Assembly (NCBI GenBank): GCA_947488345.1
Contig: CANKZQ010000004.1
Span: 186,001 to 250,000 of the forward strand
Direction: 5' to 3'
DNA: 64,000 nt
DNA from: an uncultured Flavobacteriaceae bacterium
GTDB lineage: Bacteria; Bacteroidota; Bacteroidia; Flavobacteriales; Flavobacteriaceae
The translations under genes and the position numbers were made by a program. The stretch's first letter is position 1. Every line of letters starts with the position of its first letter. The notes beneath the pieces are model-generated. The model worked only from the letters and a program-made list of their open reading frames with translations. It made no database searches and was not told where the DNA came from. Positions 45,897 to 54,739 of this stretch are shown piece by piece.

Positions 45897-46727
45897 TTAT
45901 TTAAATCTAACAGTTATGGTATCTCTATAATCTAGGCCTAATAAACTAGAGGCGCCGCCTACAGTTTTTAGATTACTTCTATAGACAGCGATTTCTAAAA
46001 AATTCGCAGAATTAAAAATTGCCAATCTTTTTCCATCATCTTGTCTATTTTGGGATGGCGTTTCAAAGTTCACTACTTCATTATATTGCTGTTGGATCTT
46101 ATCAAAAGTATAACTGCGCGCAATAACCTCAAATGTTCGTCCTTTTCCAATTTCTTGGAACAATTTTTTACTGATATTACTGATGATGTTTCCGTAGTTG
46201 TCAATATAAATAACACTCCCTACAATTTGGGTCTTCTCATCATTAATAAAAGGATGTACTTCAGTTAATTGTTTATAATCTTGAATGGTTTTGCCAATCA
46301 CTTCTAAAGTGCCGCCTCGAGCTATATGACCTGCTACCTTTACAAAAACATCTAATACATTGAAGCTACTAATCAATCTATCGTGAATAGTTATTTCTAC
46401 AATTTTTTCGGGTTTTATATCTGATGCAATCATAGAGATAACTCCGTTGTCAGGGCATACAAAATAATGGTCATCTAAAAGTAGCGCAATATGCTTATTC
46501 TCAACACTTAATTCAGAATCAACACCTATAATATGAATACTACCTTTAGGGAAATTTTGATAGGCGTTTTTAACTATGTAAGCCGTTTCAGTGATATTGA
46601 AAGGTGAAATTTCATGAGAAATGTCTATCACTTTCACATCTTCTAACTCACTAAAAATTGCCCCTTTAATGGCACCGACAAAATGGTCTTTCGTTCCAAA
46701 ATCTGTAGTTAAAGTTATTAAGGGCAT
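45897..46727 (-). CDS. S-adenosylmethionine hydroxide adenosyltransferase (DUF62 family)
   Basis: The 276-residue protein belongs to the fluorinase/chlorinase-like family whose common members hydrolyse SAM to adenosine and methionine. PLITLTTDFGTKDHFVGAIK at the N-terminus, DISHEISPFNITETAYIV, GSIHIIGVDSELSVEN and ICPDNG-like VCPDNGVISMI are visible, and YIDNYGNIISNISK near residue 175 begins the C-terminal beta domain. The variant sites that allow halogen use cannot be decided by eye. It heads the gldF-gldG operon, two bases ahead of the ABM-like gene, and has its own -7 box. Confidence 0.9.
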   Translation of the reverse strand: MPLITLTTDFGTKDHFVGAIKGAIFSELEDVKVIDISHEISPFNITETAYIVKNAYQNFPKGSIHIIGVDSELSVENKHIALLLDDHYFVCPDNGVISMIASDIKPEKIVEITIHDRLISSFNVLDVFVKVAGHIARGGTLEVIGKTIQDYKQLTEVHPFINDEKTQIVGSVIYIDNYGNIISNISKKLFQEIGKGRTFEVIARSYTFDKIQQQYNEVVNFETPSQNRQDDGKRLAIFNSANFLEIAVYRSNLKTVGGASSLLGLDYRDTITVRFK

Positions 46728-46789
46728 TTGTTAATTATTTCCTTTGATAGTTATGAACCTAATTAAAATAATTTAATAGATTTGTTATA

Positions 46790-46797
46790 CAAACGTA
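46790..46797 (-). promoter_or_regulatory. -7 box of the SAM-hydrolase-gldFG operon
   Basis: On the - strand this is TACGTTTG, an exact TAnnTTTG match, about 65 bases before the ATG at 46727. A TTG lies about 17 bases upstream, slightly short of the usual spacing. It lies in the 144-base region shared with the divergent phoH gene. Confidence 0.5.
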
Positions 46798-46871
46798 CAT
46801 AAATTATCAATCAGCAAGGTACTGTTTAAAGGCTAGTTTTTAACATATAATAAACATTAAAACAAATTCAT

Positions 46872-47819
46872 TTGAACGAAAGAATAATTGAGTTAACAGA
46901 AATCAATCCTAAAGATTTTTTTGGTGCACAAAACAGTAATATAGAACAACTTAAAAAATACTTCCCAAAATTAAAAGTTGTAGCACGCGGGAGCAAAATT
47001 AAAATTTACGGTGAAAAAGAACTATTAGATGAGTTCGAAAAAAGGTTGAAAATGTTGATACAGCATTTCAATCGATACAATAAACTAGATGAAAATAGTA
47101 TCGAGCGTTTATTGACATCAAATGGTAACGAATCGACTTCATCAAAAGCTGCTAGTGACGTATTGGTTCATGGTGTAAGCGGAAGATTGATAAAGGCACA
47201 AACCGCGAATCAACGAAAGATGGTAGAGATGATGAAGAAAAACGATATGTTATTTGCAGTTGGGCCAGCGGGTACGGGCAAGACCTATACGGCTGTTGCT
47301 CTTGCTGTGAAAGCATTGAAGGAGAAGGAGGTACGAAAGATTATTTTGACAAGACCTGCTGTTGAGTCTGGAGAGAACTTAGGTTTTTTACCTGGTGATC
47401 TAAAAGAGAAATTAGATCCATACATGCAGCCGTTGTATGATGCGCTAAGAGATATGATTCCGTATGAAAAGCTTGATTCATATATTGAAAGTGGAGTTAT
47501 ACAAATAGCGCCCTTGGCATTTATGCGCGGAAGAACATTAGACAACGCCTTTGTTATTTTAGATGAAGCTCAAAATACAACCCACGCTCAGATGAAAATG
47601 TTTTTGACCAGAATGGGTAAGAATGCCAAATTTGTAATTAATGGAGACCCCGGACAAATTGATTTGCCAAGAAAACAGGTTTCTGGATTGAAAGAATCTT
47701 TGTTGGCTTTAAAGGATATAAAAGGGATTGCCATGATTTATTTAGATGATAAAGATGTCATTCGACATAGATTGGTGAAGGAAGTAATTGCGGCTTATAA
47801 AAGTATAGAAACAGAGTAA
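46872..47819 (+). CDS. PhoH-like ATPase
   Basis: The 315-residue protein is a P-loop ATPase of the PhoH family. An N-terminal KH-like domain (IEQLKKYFPKLKVVARGSKI) precedes the ATPase domain with Walker A FAVGPAGTGKTYTAVALAVK near residue 129, ILTRPAVESGENLGFLPGDL and Walker B VILDEAQNTTHAQMKMFLTR near residue 226. Family members act in RNA or stress metabolism. The start is TTG; the conserved N-terminus begins directly there. The stop lies three bases before the purC ATG, so the two share an operon. Confidence 0.91.
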   Translation: MNERIIELTEINPKDFFGAQNSNIEQLKKYFPKLKVVARGSKIKIYGEKELLDEFEKRLKMLIQHFNRYNKLDENSIERLLTSNGNESTSSKAASDVLVHGVSGRLIKAQTANQRKMVEMMKKNDMLFAVGPAGTGKTYTAVALAVKALKEKEVRKIILTRPAVESGENLGFLPGDLKEKLDPYMQPLYDALRDMIPYEKLDSYIESGVIQIAPLAFMRGRTLDNAFVILDEAQNTTHAQMKMFLTRMGKNAKFVINGDPGQIDLPRKQVSGLKESLLALKDIKGIAMIYLDDKDVIRHRLVKEVIAAYKSIETE

Positions 47820-47822
47820 TTG

Positions 47823-48767
47823 ATGAATACAATTAACAATACAGATTTTAATTTTCCTGGTCAGAAATCGATTTATAAAGGTAAGGTACGGGAAGTTTAT
47901 AATATTCAAGACGAATTATTGGTTATGATAGCAACAGATAGGCTTTCTGCTTTCGATGTTATTTTACCAAGACAGATTCCGTTTAAAGGACAGATTTTAA
48001 ATCAAATTGCGGCCAAAATGATGGAGGCCACGGCCGATATTGTTCCAAATTGGATACTCGCTACTCCAGATCCAAATGTGGCCATTGGTCATTTATGCGA
48101 ACCTTTTAAAGTAGAAATGGTCATTCGCGGTTATTTGTCTGGTCATGCAGCACGTGAGTATAAGTTAGGAAAAAGACTCCTTTGCGGAGTGTCAATGCCA
48201 GATGGAATGCAAGAGAATGATAAATTTCCAGCGCCCATTATCACCCCCTCCACGAAAGCCGAAAATGGTGAGCATGATGAGGATATTTCTCGAGAAGATA
48301 TCCTCGCGAATGGCATTGTTAGCGAGATTGACTATACGATTTTAGAGGGTTATACAAGAGCTTTATTTCAGAGAGGATCCGAAATAGCTTCGCAACGTGG
48401 GTTAATTTTGGTAGATACTAAATATGAATTTGGGAAAACTAAAGATGGAAAAATTGTATTAATTGATGAAATACATACACCCGATTCGTCGCGCTATTTT
48501 TATGAAGATGGGTACGCAGAAAGACAGAATAAAGGGGAAGCACAAAAGCAACTTTCCAAAGAGTTTGTGCGTCAATGGTTGATTGCCAATGGTTTTCAAG
48601 GAAAAGAAGGACAACAAGTGCCTGAAATGACAGATGAAAAAATTATAGAAATTTCTGATCGTTATATTGAGTTATATGAGAATATTACGGGTGAAACTTT
48701 TGTAAAATCAGATACGACCAACATAATGTCTCGTATAGAAGACAATGTGCTTCAATTTTTGAAGTAA
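47823..48767 (+). CDS. purC: Phosphoribosylaminoimidazole-succinocarboxamide synthase
   Basis: The 314-residue enzyme catalyses the SAICAR step of purine synthesis from CAIR, aspartate and [23 protein letters not shown] at the N-terminus, [32 protein letters not shown] near residue 100, and [20 protein letters not shown] near residue 198 are typical. The length fits the longer fungal- or Bacteroidota-type form. The ATG at 47823 is used over the TTG directly before it. It follows phoH after three bases. Confidence 0.95.
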   Translation: MNTINNTDFNFPGQKSIYKGKVREVYNIQDELLVMIATDRLSAFDVILPRQIPFKGQILNQIAAKMMEATADIVPNWILATPDPNVAIGHLCEPFKVEMVIRGYLSGHAAREYKLGKRLLCGVSMPDGMQENDKFPAPIITPSTKAENGEHDEDISREDILANGIVSEIDYTILEGYTRALFQRGSEIASQRGLILVDTKYEFGKTKDGKIVLIDEIHTPDSSRYFYEDGYAERQNKGEAQKQLSKEFVRQWLIANGFQGKEGQQVPEMTDEKIIEISDRYIELYENITGETFVKSDTTNIMSRIEDNVLQFLK

Positions 48768-48799
48768 TCAATGATAAATATAATTAGTAGGAATATAGT

Positions 48800-49198
48800 A
48801 TGAGTGATATCACATTGACAACACCTGGATTATTATTTTCAGCAATTTCCTTACTCTTATTGGCTTATACCAATAGATTTTTAGCATTAGCTGCTTTAAT
48901 TCGTCAGTTGCATGCCGAATATCAACTACATCCTGATAAGTTAGTTTTAAGTCAAATCAACAACTTACGACAACGTGTTCAACTCATCAAAAATATGCAA
49001 ATATGGGGAGTCGCGAGCTTATTTTTATGCGTGTTATGTATGTTTTTAATCTTTGCGGATAATCAAACCCTTGGGAAATGGATTTTCGGACTAGGTCTTC
49101 TGTTATTACTTGTTTCTCTTGGTATTTCAATAAAGGAAATACACATTTCGGTGAAGGCACTAAATATGCGCTTAAAAAACATGGATGCCAGTGAGTAA
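48800..49198 (+). CDS. DUF2721 family membrane protein
   Basis: The 132-residue protein has an N-terminal hydrophobic segment (TTPGLLFSAISLLLLAYTNR), an amphipathic basic middle (LAALIRQLHAEYQL and NLRQRVQLIKNMQIWG), and two membrane helices (ASLFLCVLCMFLIFA and WIFGLGLLLLLVSLGISI), matching DUF2721. Function unknown. It follows purC by 32 bases on the same strand and converges with the PLP-enzyme gene; no strong hairpin is seen between them. Confidence 0.84.
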   Translation: MSDITLTTPGLLFSAISLLLLAYTNRFLALAALIRQLHAEYQLHPDKLVLSQINNLRQRVQLIKNMQIWGVASLFLCVLCMFLIFADNQTLGKWIFGLGLLLLLVSLGISIKEIHISVKALNMRLKNMDASE

Positions 49199-49225
49199 TT
49201 AGTGATGTATCTAGATAAACGAACT

Positions 49226-50425
49226 TTATAAAATTCCAATTTCAATCATACACTGTTTCATTTCTTGATACGTTCGTTCGATATCATTATCTAAACCAAT
49301 AGAAAAACGAATCAAGCCATCTGTTAACCCCATTTCTTCTTGTTCATCTTCAGGAATTTCAGAAGACGTAGAAGTACCTGGTGCAGAGAATAAGGTTTTA
49401 TAAAAGCCTAAACTCACAGCTAAGTAACCCAAGTTTCTATGTTGCATCAGTTCCATTAACTCATTTGCTTTTTCTAAAGAACCTACATCAAGGGTGAGCA
49501 TTCCGCCAAAACCATATTCTTCATTCATCATTTTTTTAAATAACTCATGCGAGGGGTGAGAAGCTAACCCAGGATATACTGTTTTAATACCGTCACCTTC
49601 AAATTTTTTCGCGAGGTAAGCTCCGTTTGTACTATGTTGCTTCATACGTATATGAAGCGTGCGTAAGTTTTTTAGAACAGAGGCAGCTCTTAAACTATCC
49701 ATAGTAGAGCCCAAAAGCATACAAGCACCATCATTTACATTGCGCAATTCGTCTATAAATTCTTGTGTGCCGCAAACAACACCTCCCACGGTATCAGAAG
49801 ATCCATTGATAAATTTAGTCAAACTATGAATAACCACATCGGCACCTAACTTAATTGGAGAAACAGAAAGTGGCGAAAATGTATTGTCAACAACAAGCTT
49901 TAGGTTGTATTTTTTTGCCAAGGCTGCCAATCCTTGAATATCGGCAACTTCTAATAGTGGGTTACTAACAGTTTCACAATAGATCACCTTCGTATTTTCT
50001 GTAATAGATGCCTCTACCACGTCCAACCTTGTGATATCAACAAAAGTAGTTTGTATAGCCAATTTCGGAGTAAAATTCTTTAAAAAGGCATAGGTTCCTC
50101 CATAAATGGTTCTACTTGATACAATATGGTCGCCAGCATGGCATAATTGTAATAGAACGGGGGTAATTGCACCCATTCCTGAAGCAGTTACATTGGCTGT
50201 TTCGGTACCTTCCATTGCCGCTAATGCTTCACCAAGATATAAATTTGATGGTGTCGAGTGACGAGAGTATAAGTAGCAGCCATCTGCATTACCTTCGAAT
50301 GTGTCGAACATAGTTTTTGCAGATAAGAATGTGTAAGTAGATGAATCTGATATGGATGGATTGACACCTCCAAATTCTCCAAAGTATTGTAAATCTTGAA
50401 TGTTGTTTGCTGGCTTAAATTTCAT
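49226..50425 (-). CDS. Cys/Met-metabolism PLP-dependent enzyme (methionine gamma-lyase-like)
   Basis: The 399-residue protein belongs to the trans-sulfuration group. YSRHSTPSNLYLGEALAAME near residue 52 and ATASGMGAI-like VTASGMGAITPVLLQLC near residue 80 bind the cofactor, and HSLTKFINGSSDTVGGVV near residue 205 carries the Schiff-base Lys. Members cleave methionine, cystathionine or related sulfur amino acids. The identity within the group is not certain, though the gamma-lyase group is likely. The gene is divergent from an Lrp/AsnC regulator 149 bases away, which suggests control by an amino acid. Confidence 0.87.
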   Translation of the reverse strand: MKFKPANNIQDLQYFGEFGGVNPSISDSSTYTFLSAKTMFDTFEGNADGCYLYSRHSTPSNLYLGEALAAMEGTETANVTASGMGAITPVLLQLCHAGDHIVSSRTIYGGTYAFLKNFTPKLAIQTTFVDITRLDVVEASITENTKVIYCETVSNPLLEVADIQGLAALAKKYNLKLVVDNTFSPLSVSPIKLGADVVIHSLTKFINGSSDTVGGVVCGTQEFIDELRNVNDGACMLLGSTMDSLRAASVLKNLRTLHIRMKQHSTNGAYLAKKFEGDGIKTVYPGLASHPSHELFKKMMNEEYGFGGMLTLDVGSLEKANELMELMQHRNLGYLAVSLGFYKTLFSAPGTSTSSEIPEDEQEEMGLTDGLIRFSIGLDNDIERTYQEMKQCMIEIGIL

Positions 50426-50477
50426 AATATTTTTTAAGCAAAATAAAGCATATGTAGCATAAAAATCAATAATATGT

Positions 50478-50508
50478 ATATAATTTAGTTTTTTAGTCTA
50501 AATTATAT
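50478..50508. promoter_or_regulatory. 11-base-arm palindrome, likely Lrp/AsnC operator
   Basis: ATATAATTTAG (50478-50488) and CTAAATTATAT (50498-50508) are perfect inverted copies with a 9-base spacer, centred in the 149 bases between the PLP-enzyme gene and the regulator gene. An Lrp-type protein binds such AT-rich dyads with TAG/CTA ends. The binding itself is inferred. Confidence 0.55.
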
Positions 50509-50516
50509 TTACATTT

Positions 50517-50531
50517 TAGATATATAATCTA
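50517..50531. promoter_or_regulatory. 15-base Lrp-like dyad overlapping the asnC promoter
   Basis: TAGATatataATCTA is a 5-base-arm palindrome with a 5-base spacer, close to the 15-base Lrp consensus (YAGHAWATTWTDCTR). It reaches into the -7 box at 50530, so binding there would repress the regulator gene (autorepression), which is common in this family. Confidence 0.45.
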
Positions 50532-50537
50532 TATTTG
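50530..50537 (+). promoter_or_regulatory. -7 box of the Lrp/AsnC-family gene
   Basis: TATATTTG is an exact TAnnTTTG match. The start site would lie near 50543, about 30 bases before the ATG. TTTA at 50508-50511 is a weak -33 candidate. Confidence 0.6.
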
Positions 50538-50574
50538 TATAATAATTTATCAATTATTAGAAAAATATTCATTT

Positions 50575-51033
50575 ATGGAACTGGATGCTATAGATAAGAA
50601 GCTTCTCCATTTGCTTCAAACGGACAGTAAAGTCACAACTAAGAAATTATCGCTTCAGTTAGCTTTGTCTGCAACAGCTGTATATGAGCGTATCAAAAAA
50701 TTAGAGAAATCTGGTGTGATAGAAAAATATGTTGCTGTAATCAACAAGGAGAAAGTAAATAAGTCATTTATAGTATTATGCCATATAAAGCTCATACAAC
50801 ATAGTAATGAATACATTACGAAATTTGAATCTGAAGTAGTACAATTCAATGAGGTATTAGAGTGCTATAATGTAAGTGGTGATTACGACTATGTTCTAAA
50901 AGTGGTTGTTCAAAACATGAGAGCTTATCGTGAATTCATTAATGAGAAGTTAACTAAAATAGAGTATATTGGTAGTACACATAGTACTTTTATTATTTCT
51001 GAATTGAAATATACTACCCAATTAGCGATATAA
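50575..51033 (+). CDS. Lrp/AsnC-family transcriptional regulator
   Basis: The 152-residue protein has an N-terminal helix-turn-helix (LLHLLQTDSKVTTKKLSLQL, then SATAVYERIKKLEKSGVIEK) and a C-terminal RAM ligand-binding domain from about residue 65 with LECYNVSGDYDYVLKVVVQN near residue 98. It should bind DNA as a dimer or octamer in response to an amino acid. The divergent neighbour is a Cys/Met enzyme, and two palindromes lie between them, so methionine or a relative is a plausible effector; this is inferred. Confidence 0.93.
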   Translation: MELDAIDKKLLHLLQTDSKVTTKKLSLQLALSATAVYERIKKLEKSGVIEKYVAVINKEKVNKSFIVLCHIKLIQHSNEYITKFESEVVQFNEVLECYNVSGDYDYVLKVVVQNMRAYREFINEKLTKIEYIGSTHSTFIISELKYTTQLAI

Positions 51034-51061
51034 AAAAAGCCTCGATACTATCGAGGCTTTT
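51034..51061. terminator. Bidirectional terminator between the Lrp/AsnC gene and the M1 peptidase gene
   Basis: GCCTCGAT (51039-51046) and ATCGAGGC (51050-51057) form a perfect 8-base stem with a 3-base loop, flanked by an A run on the left and T residues on the right. It can serve both convergent genes. Confidence 0.88.
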
Positions 51062-51065
51062 CAGT

Positions 51066-53327
51066 TTAGTTTTTCAATTCTTTCTTAAACGAATCAAATT
51101 GTGAATCCTGTTTTTTCTTCGGCCAGCTGTTATTAGTAACGTCAATATCGGCAGTCTCCAAATCAGGATCTACAACGATATTTGTTATTTTCTTAGCGGT
51201 GGCATATACCTTTTTCACTTCTTTATCATTCTTATTCCAGATTTGAGCTGGGTATTTTTTTCTCTCTTTAGTACCGTCTTCATACGTCAGTTCTACAATT
51301 AAAGGTAATACCAAACCTCCTGGTTTTTCATAAGTTACTTCATAAAAATAATTAGGAATCTCTTTCAGTTCAGCTTTTTGAGCGTCGGTCATTGAAGCCA
51401 TATGTTTTTTGATAACCCCTATATCAGTAGCTTTTTTCGCATCTTTACTTGTTGATGGATCTCCTTCAGCATAAAAAACTAATTTATCTTTATACTCCTC
51501 CAGTGGCAAATTATATCTTTTCAGATCTGCGATTGCTTTTTCTGTAGGCTGATCTGTAGTGTAGTAACTTTTCACAGATTTTACACCAACGTCATTATAG
51601 TTGGTTGTATAAAACCATCCTCTCCAAAACCAATCTAAATCCATAGCAGAAGCATCTTCCATAGTTCTAAAGAAATCTGCCGGTGTTGGGTGTTTGAATT
51701 TCCAACGTCTAGAATATGTTCTAAAAGCTTCGTCGAATAATTCAGGCCCCATGATTGTTTGTCTCAGCATATACAATCCGGCTGCCGGCTTCGTATAGGC
51801 ATTTGGGCCGAAGTTATACACATTATCACCTTGTGTCATGATTGGAGATAAGCGATCTTGGTCGATGCTCATGTAGCGAACAATATCTTTTGGTAAATTT
51901 CCAGTGTCAAAGTTAGGATCATAATCTATTTCCGCTAAAATTTCCACAAAAGAGTTAATACCTTCATCCATCCATGTCCACTGGCGCTCATCTGAGTTTA
52001 CAATCATAGGAAAGAAGTTATGACCAACCTCATGAGTAATCACACCAATCATTCCGTTTTTCACTCTATCAGAATAGGTTCCATCTGCTTTAGGTCTCCC
52101 GTAGTTAAAACAAATCATTGGATATTCCATCCCTTGTCTAGCTGCGTGCACTGAAATTGCTTTGCTGTACGGATAGTCAAAAGTCATTTTTGAATATTCT
52201 TCTAAAGTATTGGCTACGACTCTTGTTGAATGCTCTTCCCATAAAGGATTTCCTTCTTTAGGATATAATGAAACGGCCATAATTGATTTGCCATTGATAT
52301 TTACCGCCATAGCATCCCATATATATTTACGGGAAGATGCGAAAGCAAAATCACGTACATTCTTCGCGTTAAAATGCCATGTCTTTGTTTTCGTTGAACG
52401 TCCTTTTTCAGCTATTTCAGCTTCTTCTTGAGTTACAATGAATACTGGGTCTTTAAAAGATTTTCTCGCTTTGTCCCAACGTTTGCGCTGTTCTTTAGTA
52501 AGTACTTCTTTCTCATTTTGTAATTCACCAGTCGCGTCTACTATATGATCAGCTGGTACAGTTAATTTTACATCGTAATCTCCAAACTCTAAGGCCCATT
52601 CGCTACGACCCCAAAATTGCATGTTTTGCCATCCTTCTACATTGTCATAAACAGCTAACCTCGGAAAGAATTGAGCGATTGTATAGTTATTATTTCCATC
52701 AGGAAAAGGTTCATAACCAGAACGACCTCCAACTTCAATATACGGAGGCATATTAAACCACCATTTCATTTTGAAAACAAAGGTACCACCACTAGCCAAA
52801 GGAGTCGGTAGATTAATTTTCATCATGGTACGATTTACCATATGATTCAAGTCTTTACCTTGGGCATCTTTTACATAATCAATATTAAATCCACCATCAA
52901 AAGGTTCTTTCAAATAAGCGTTCGTAAAACTAACAGGGCCATTGAATGCATTTCTAAAACTACTTGACTGTACTTCAGGAGTTTTTGAATCTCTGGCTCT
53001 CATATTTTGATCTAACTGTACCCATAGATAATCTAAAATATCTTTAGAGTTATTTTTATAGGTAATAGTCTGTTCTCCAAAAAGTTTATTTGTTTTTTCG
53101 TCAATAGTAATATTCATTACATAGTCGACTTTTTGTTGCGTATATTCATAACCAGGTGCTCCAGAAGCTGTATGCCGATTATTTGGATCGGGCAACTCTT
53201 GTTTCAATTGTCTAAATTTACTGATGTCACCATGTCCAGGTTTTCTTTCTTTTTTTTCAGCTTCTTGTGCAAAAGCAGCTCCTGTTACGAAAAGAAAGGA
53301 AAGGAATAAATAACCTAATTTTTTCAT
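51066..53327 (-). CDS. M1-family metallopeptidase, exported
   Basis: The 753-residue protein has a signal peptide (KKLGYLFLSFLFVTGAAFAQ), an N-terminal beta domain, and a gluzincin catalytic domain. HEVGHNFFP near residue 436 and the downstream Glu in WMDEGINSF form the HExxH-x18-E zinc site; the substrate motif appears as RQGMEYPMI instead of GAMEN. The C-terminal part is rich in Lys and ends without a T9SS tail. It acts in the periplasm or at the surface on peptides. The family is often paired with DUF6702 genes, as here. It has an exact -7 box. Confidence 0.93.
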   Translation of the reverse strand: MKKLGYLFLSFLFVTGAAFAQEAEKKERKPGHGDISKFRQLKQELPDPNNRHTASGAPGYEYTQQKVDYVMNITIDEKTNKLFGEQTITYKNNSKDILDYLWVQLDQNMRARDSKTPEVQSSSFRNAFNGPVSFTNAYLKEPFDGGFNIDYVKDAQGKDLNHMVNRTMMKINLPTPLASGGTFVFKMKWWFNMPPYIEVGGRSGYEPFPDGNNNYTIAQFFPRLAVYDNVEGWQNMQFWGRSEWALEFGDYDVKLTVPADHIVDATGELQNEKEVLTKEQRKRWDKARKSFKDPVFIVTQEEAEIAEKGRSTKTKTWHFNAKNVRDFAFASSRKYIWDAMAVNINGKSIMAVSLYPKEGNPLWEEHSTRVVANTLEEYSKMTFDYPYSKAISVHAARQGMEYPMICFNYGRPKADGTYSDRVKNGMIGVITHEVGHNFFPMIVNSDERQWTWMDEGINSFVEILAEIDYDPNFDTGNLPKDIVRYMSIDQDRLSPIMTQGDNVYNFGPNAYTKPAAGLYMLRQTIMGPELFDEAFRTYSRRWKFKHPTPADFFRTMEDASAMDLDWFWRGWFYTTNYNDVGVKSVKSYYTTDQPTEKAIADLKRYNLPLEEYKDKLVFYAEGDPSTSKDAKKATDIGVIKKHMASMTDAQKAELKEIPNYFYEVTYEKPGGLVLPLIVELTYEDGTKERKKYPAQIWNKNDKEVKKVYATAKKITNIVVDPDLETADIDVTNNSWPKKKQDSQFDSFKKELKN

Positions 53328-53367
53328 TTTTTATATTGTTTTTTAAAAATTTCTGCTCGAAAGTACT

Positions 53368-53375
53368 CAAATTTA
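53368..53375 (-). promoter_or_regulatory. -7 box of the M1 peptidase gene
   Basis: On the - strand this is TAAATTTG, an exact TAnnTTTG match about 40 bases before the ATG at 53327. No TTTG lies at the usual -33 distance. It gives the peptidase a start separate from the upstream DUF6702 gene. Confidence 0.45.
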
Positions 53376-53396
53376 ATTGAGCTATGTTAATTTATG

Positions 53397-53888
53397 TTAA
53401 AACTTTAACAAATCTTTATCACTATCTTTTGTTAGAATAAAAGATTTCTTTTTGTCATTGATGTTCAATTTGATAATGTTTTGTTGCTCCATGAATTCAT
53501 CGACTAAAATTCTATTCTGGATTTCTATGGATGATATTTCTTTGACACCCTCAATTTCCGCAAATATATAGATGACATCGGTCTCATACTTTTTACCCAA
53601 ATAGGAAAAAGGTGTGCGTTTATCATTAATCGTAACTTTAAATAGGGAAGCTACGTATTTACTTATATAGGTATCGGTATCTTTCAGTTCGTCTTTTGTA
53701 GCCAACTCGAAAGATTTAGCGTATTTTTTATTTAATGCGGCTTCTAGATCATCAATAAAAATACGTGCTGTAATCTGTACTGATTGAGAGGCTTTGATGT
53801 GATCTACTTTTGTAAGACTTAAATAATATTTATGTGACTGAAATGCAAAAAGCGGAATCAATAATAATAAAAGGTAATATTTTTTCAT
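53397..53888 (-). CDS. DUF6702 family exported protein
   Basis: The 163-residue protein has a short signal peptide (KKYYLLLLLIPLFAFQS) and then HKYYLSLTKVDHIKASQSVQ and ITARIFIDDLEAALNKKY, the pattern of DUF6702, a small periplasmic beta-rich family. The function is unknown. It is 69 bases upstream of the M1 peptidase gene on the same strand, an arrangement that recurs in flavobacteria, and 68 bases downstream of three paralogous genes. A shared role with the peptidase is inferred only from position. Confidence 0.8.
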   Translation of the reverse strand: MKKYYLLLLLIPLFAFQSHKYYLSLTKVDHIKASQSVQITARIFIDDLEAALNKKYAKSFELATKDELKDTDTYISKYVASLFKVTINDKRTPFSYLGKKYETDVIYIFAEIEGVKEISSIEIQNRILVDEFMEQQNIIKLNINDKKKSFILTKDSDKDLLKF

Positions 53889-53956
53889 TCGTTTTGTATC
53901 AGATGGTAAAAGTAAAAAAATCCTAGAAGAAATGAGAACGCAATGATCGTTCCACT

Positions 53957-54739
53957 TTATTTTTTATCATTCAAAGATTTCAAAAAATTCGGGCTTTCTT
54001 TTATGAAAACATCAATTACTTCTAACGTACGATTTTTACTTAATAGATAATCTATGTTTTTGCTATCGCAGTATTGAATGAAATCATCAATTTCTTGAAC
54101 GGGAATTTTAAGAGTATTAATAAAGAAAGCATCTGTTAAGCGTGCTCTAATATTTTGTCGTTGTTCTTTTTTGAACGCTTCATTTTTATCTTTTTGTAAA
54201 AGGTTTGTTAGCTTTCTGTCTTTTTTTCTATCACCAGAGATAATATAATATAGATTATCGATACCGCCAGCACCACCTATAAGGGTTAGTAATACGGCGA
54301 CAGGTAAACTCGCTTTAGTATGAGCATTCAATCGACTTTCTAATTTTGTCAAAGGTTTTTTGCCAGCATTAGGTAGTCCTAGGTCTCCGGCCATATTGCG
54401 TCGTTTTTCTATGGTAACTTCGTCAAGAGAGTTGACTTCTTTTTCTAATATAATTTTTATAGTTAATAATTTGATATTTAAGCTATTAATAATAATTATT
54501 TCATTTTTAAATTGAATAGCAGAAATTAGCAGTTCATCCCCCTCTTTTACTCTAATTTTGAAAACGCCATTTTTATCACTGGTGGTGGCCTTTTTCGAAG
54601 TTTTATTGATAATGTGAATGTTCTCTAAAGCATTAGATTCACTAGAAATTTCTCCAGAAATGAGAACCCTTTCTTGTTGTGCTGAAACCTCAAAACAAAT
54701 GAGGGTAACAAAAAAATAAAGTATGAGATTACTTTTCAT
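53957..54739 (-). CDS. Carboxypeptidase-regulatory-like domain protein, paralogue 1 of 3
   Basis: The 260-residue protein has a signal peptide (NLILYFFVTLICFEVSAQQ), a carboxypeptidase-regulatory-like beta-sandwich (ISGEISSESNALENIHIINK, TSDKNGVFKIRVKEGDELLI), the linker motif SLDEVTIEKRRNMAGDLGLP, and a helical C-terminal domain with RKLTNLLQKDKNEAFKKEQR and TDAFFINTLKIPVQEIDDFI. The two other genes upstream share this layout. The first two overlap by eleven bases and are translationally coupled. Function is unknown; the beta domain is usually a surface or binding module. Confidence 0.8.
   Translation of the reverse strand: MKSNLILYFFVTLICFEVSAQQERVLISGEISSESNALENIHIINKTSKKATTSDKNGVFKIRVKEGDELLISAIQFKNEIIIINSLNIKLLTIKIILEKEVNSLDEVTIEKRRNMAGDLGLPNAGKKPLTKLESRLNAHTKASLPVAVLLTLIGGAGGIDNLYYIISGDRKKDRKLTNLLQKDKNEAFKKEQRQNIRARLTDAFFINTLKIPVQEIDDFIQYCDSKNIDYLLSKNRTLEVIDVFIKESPNFLKSLNDKK

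Noticed and set aside
45897-46727. A halogenating enzyme (fluorinase or chlorinase).
   Set aside because: The family is far more often a SAM hydrolase, and the halide-site residues cannot be judged from sequence by eye; the genome context is housekeeping.
53889-53956. Stem GAACG/CGTTC between the first paralogue and the DUF6702 gene as a terminator.
   Set aside because: The arms are only five bases with a 7-base loop and no T-run follows, so the genes may well be co-transcribed.
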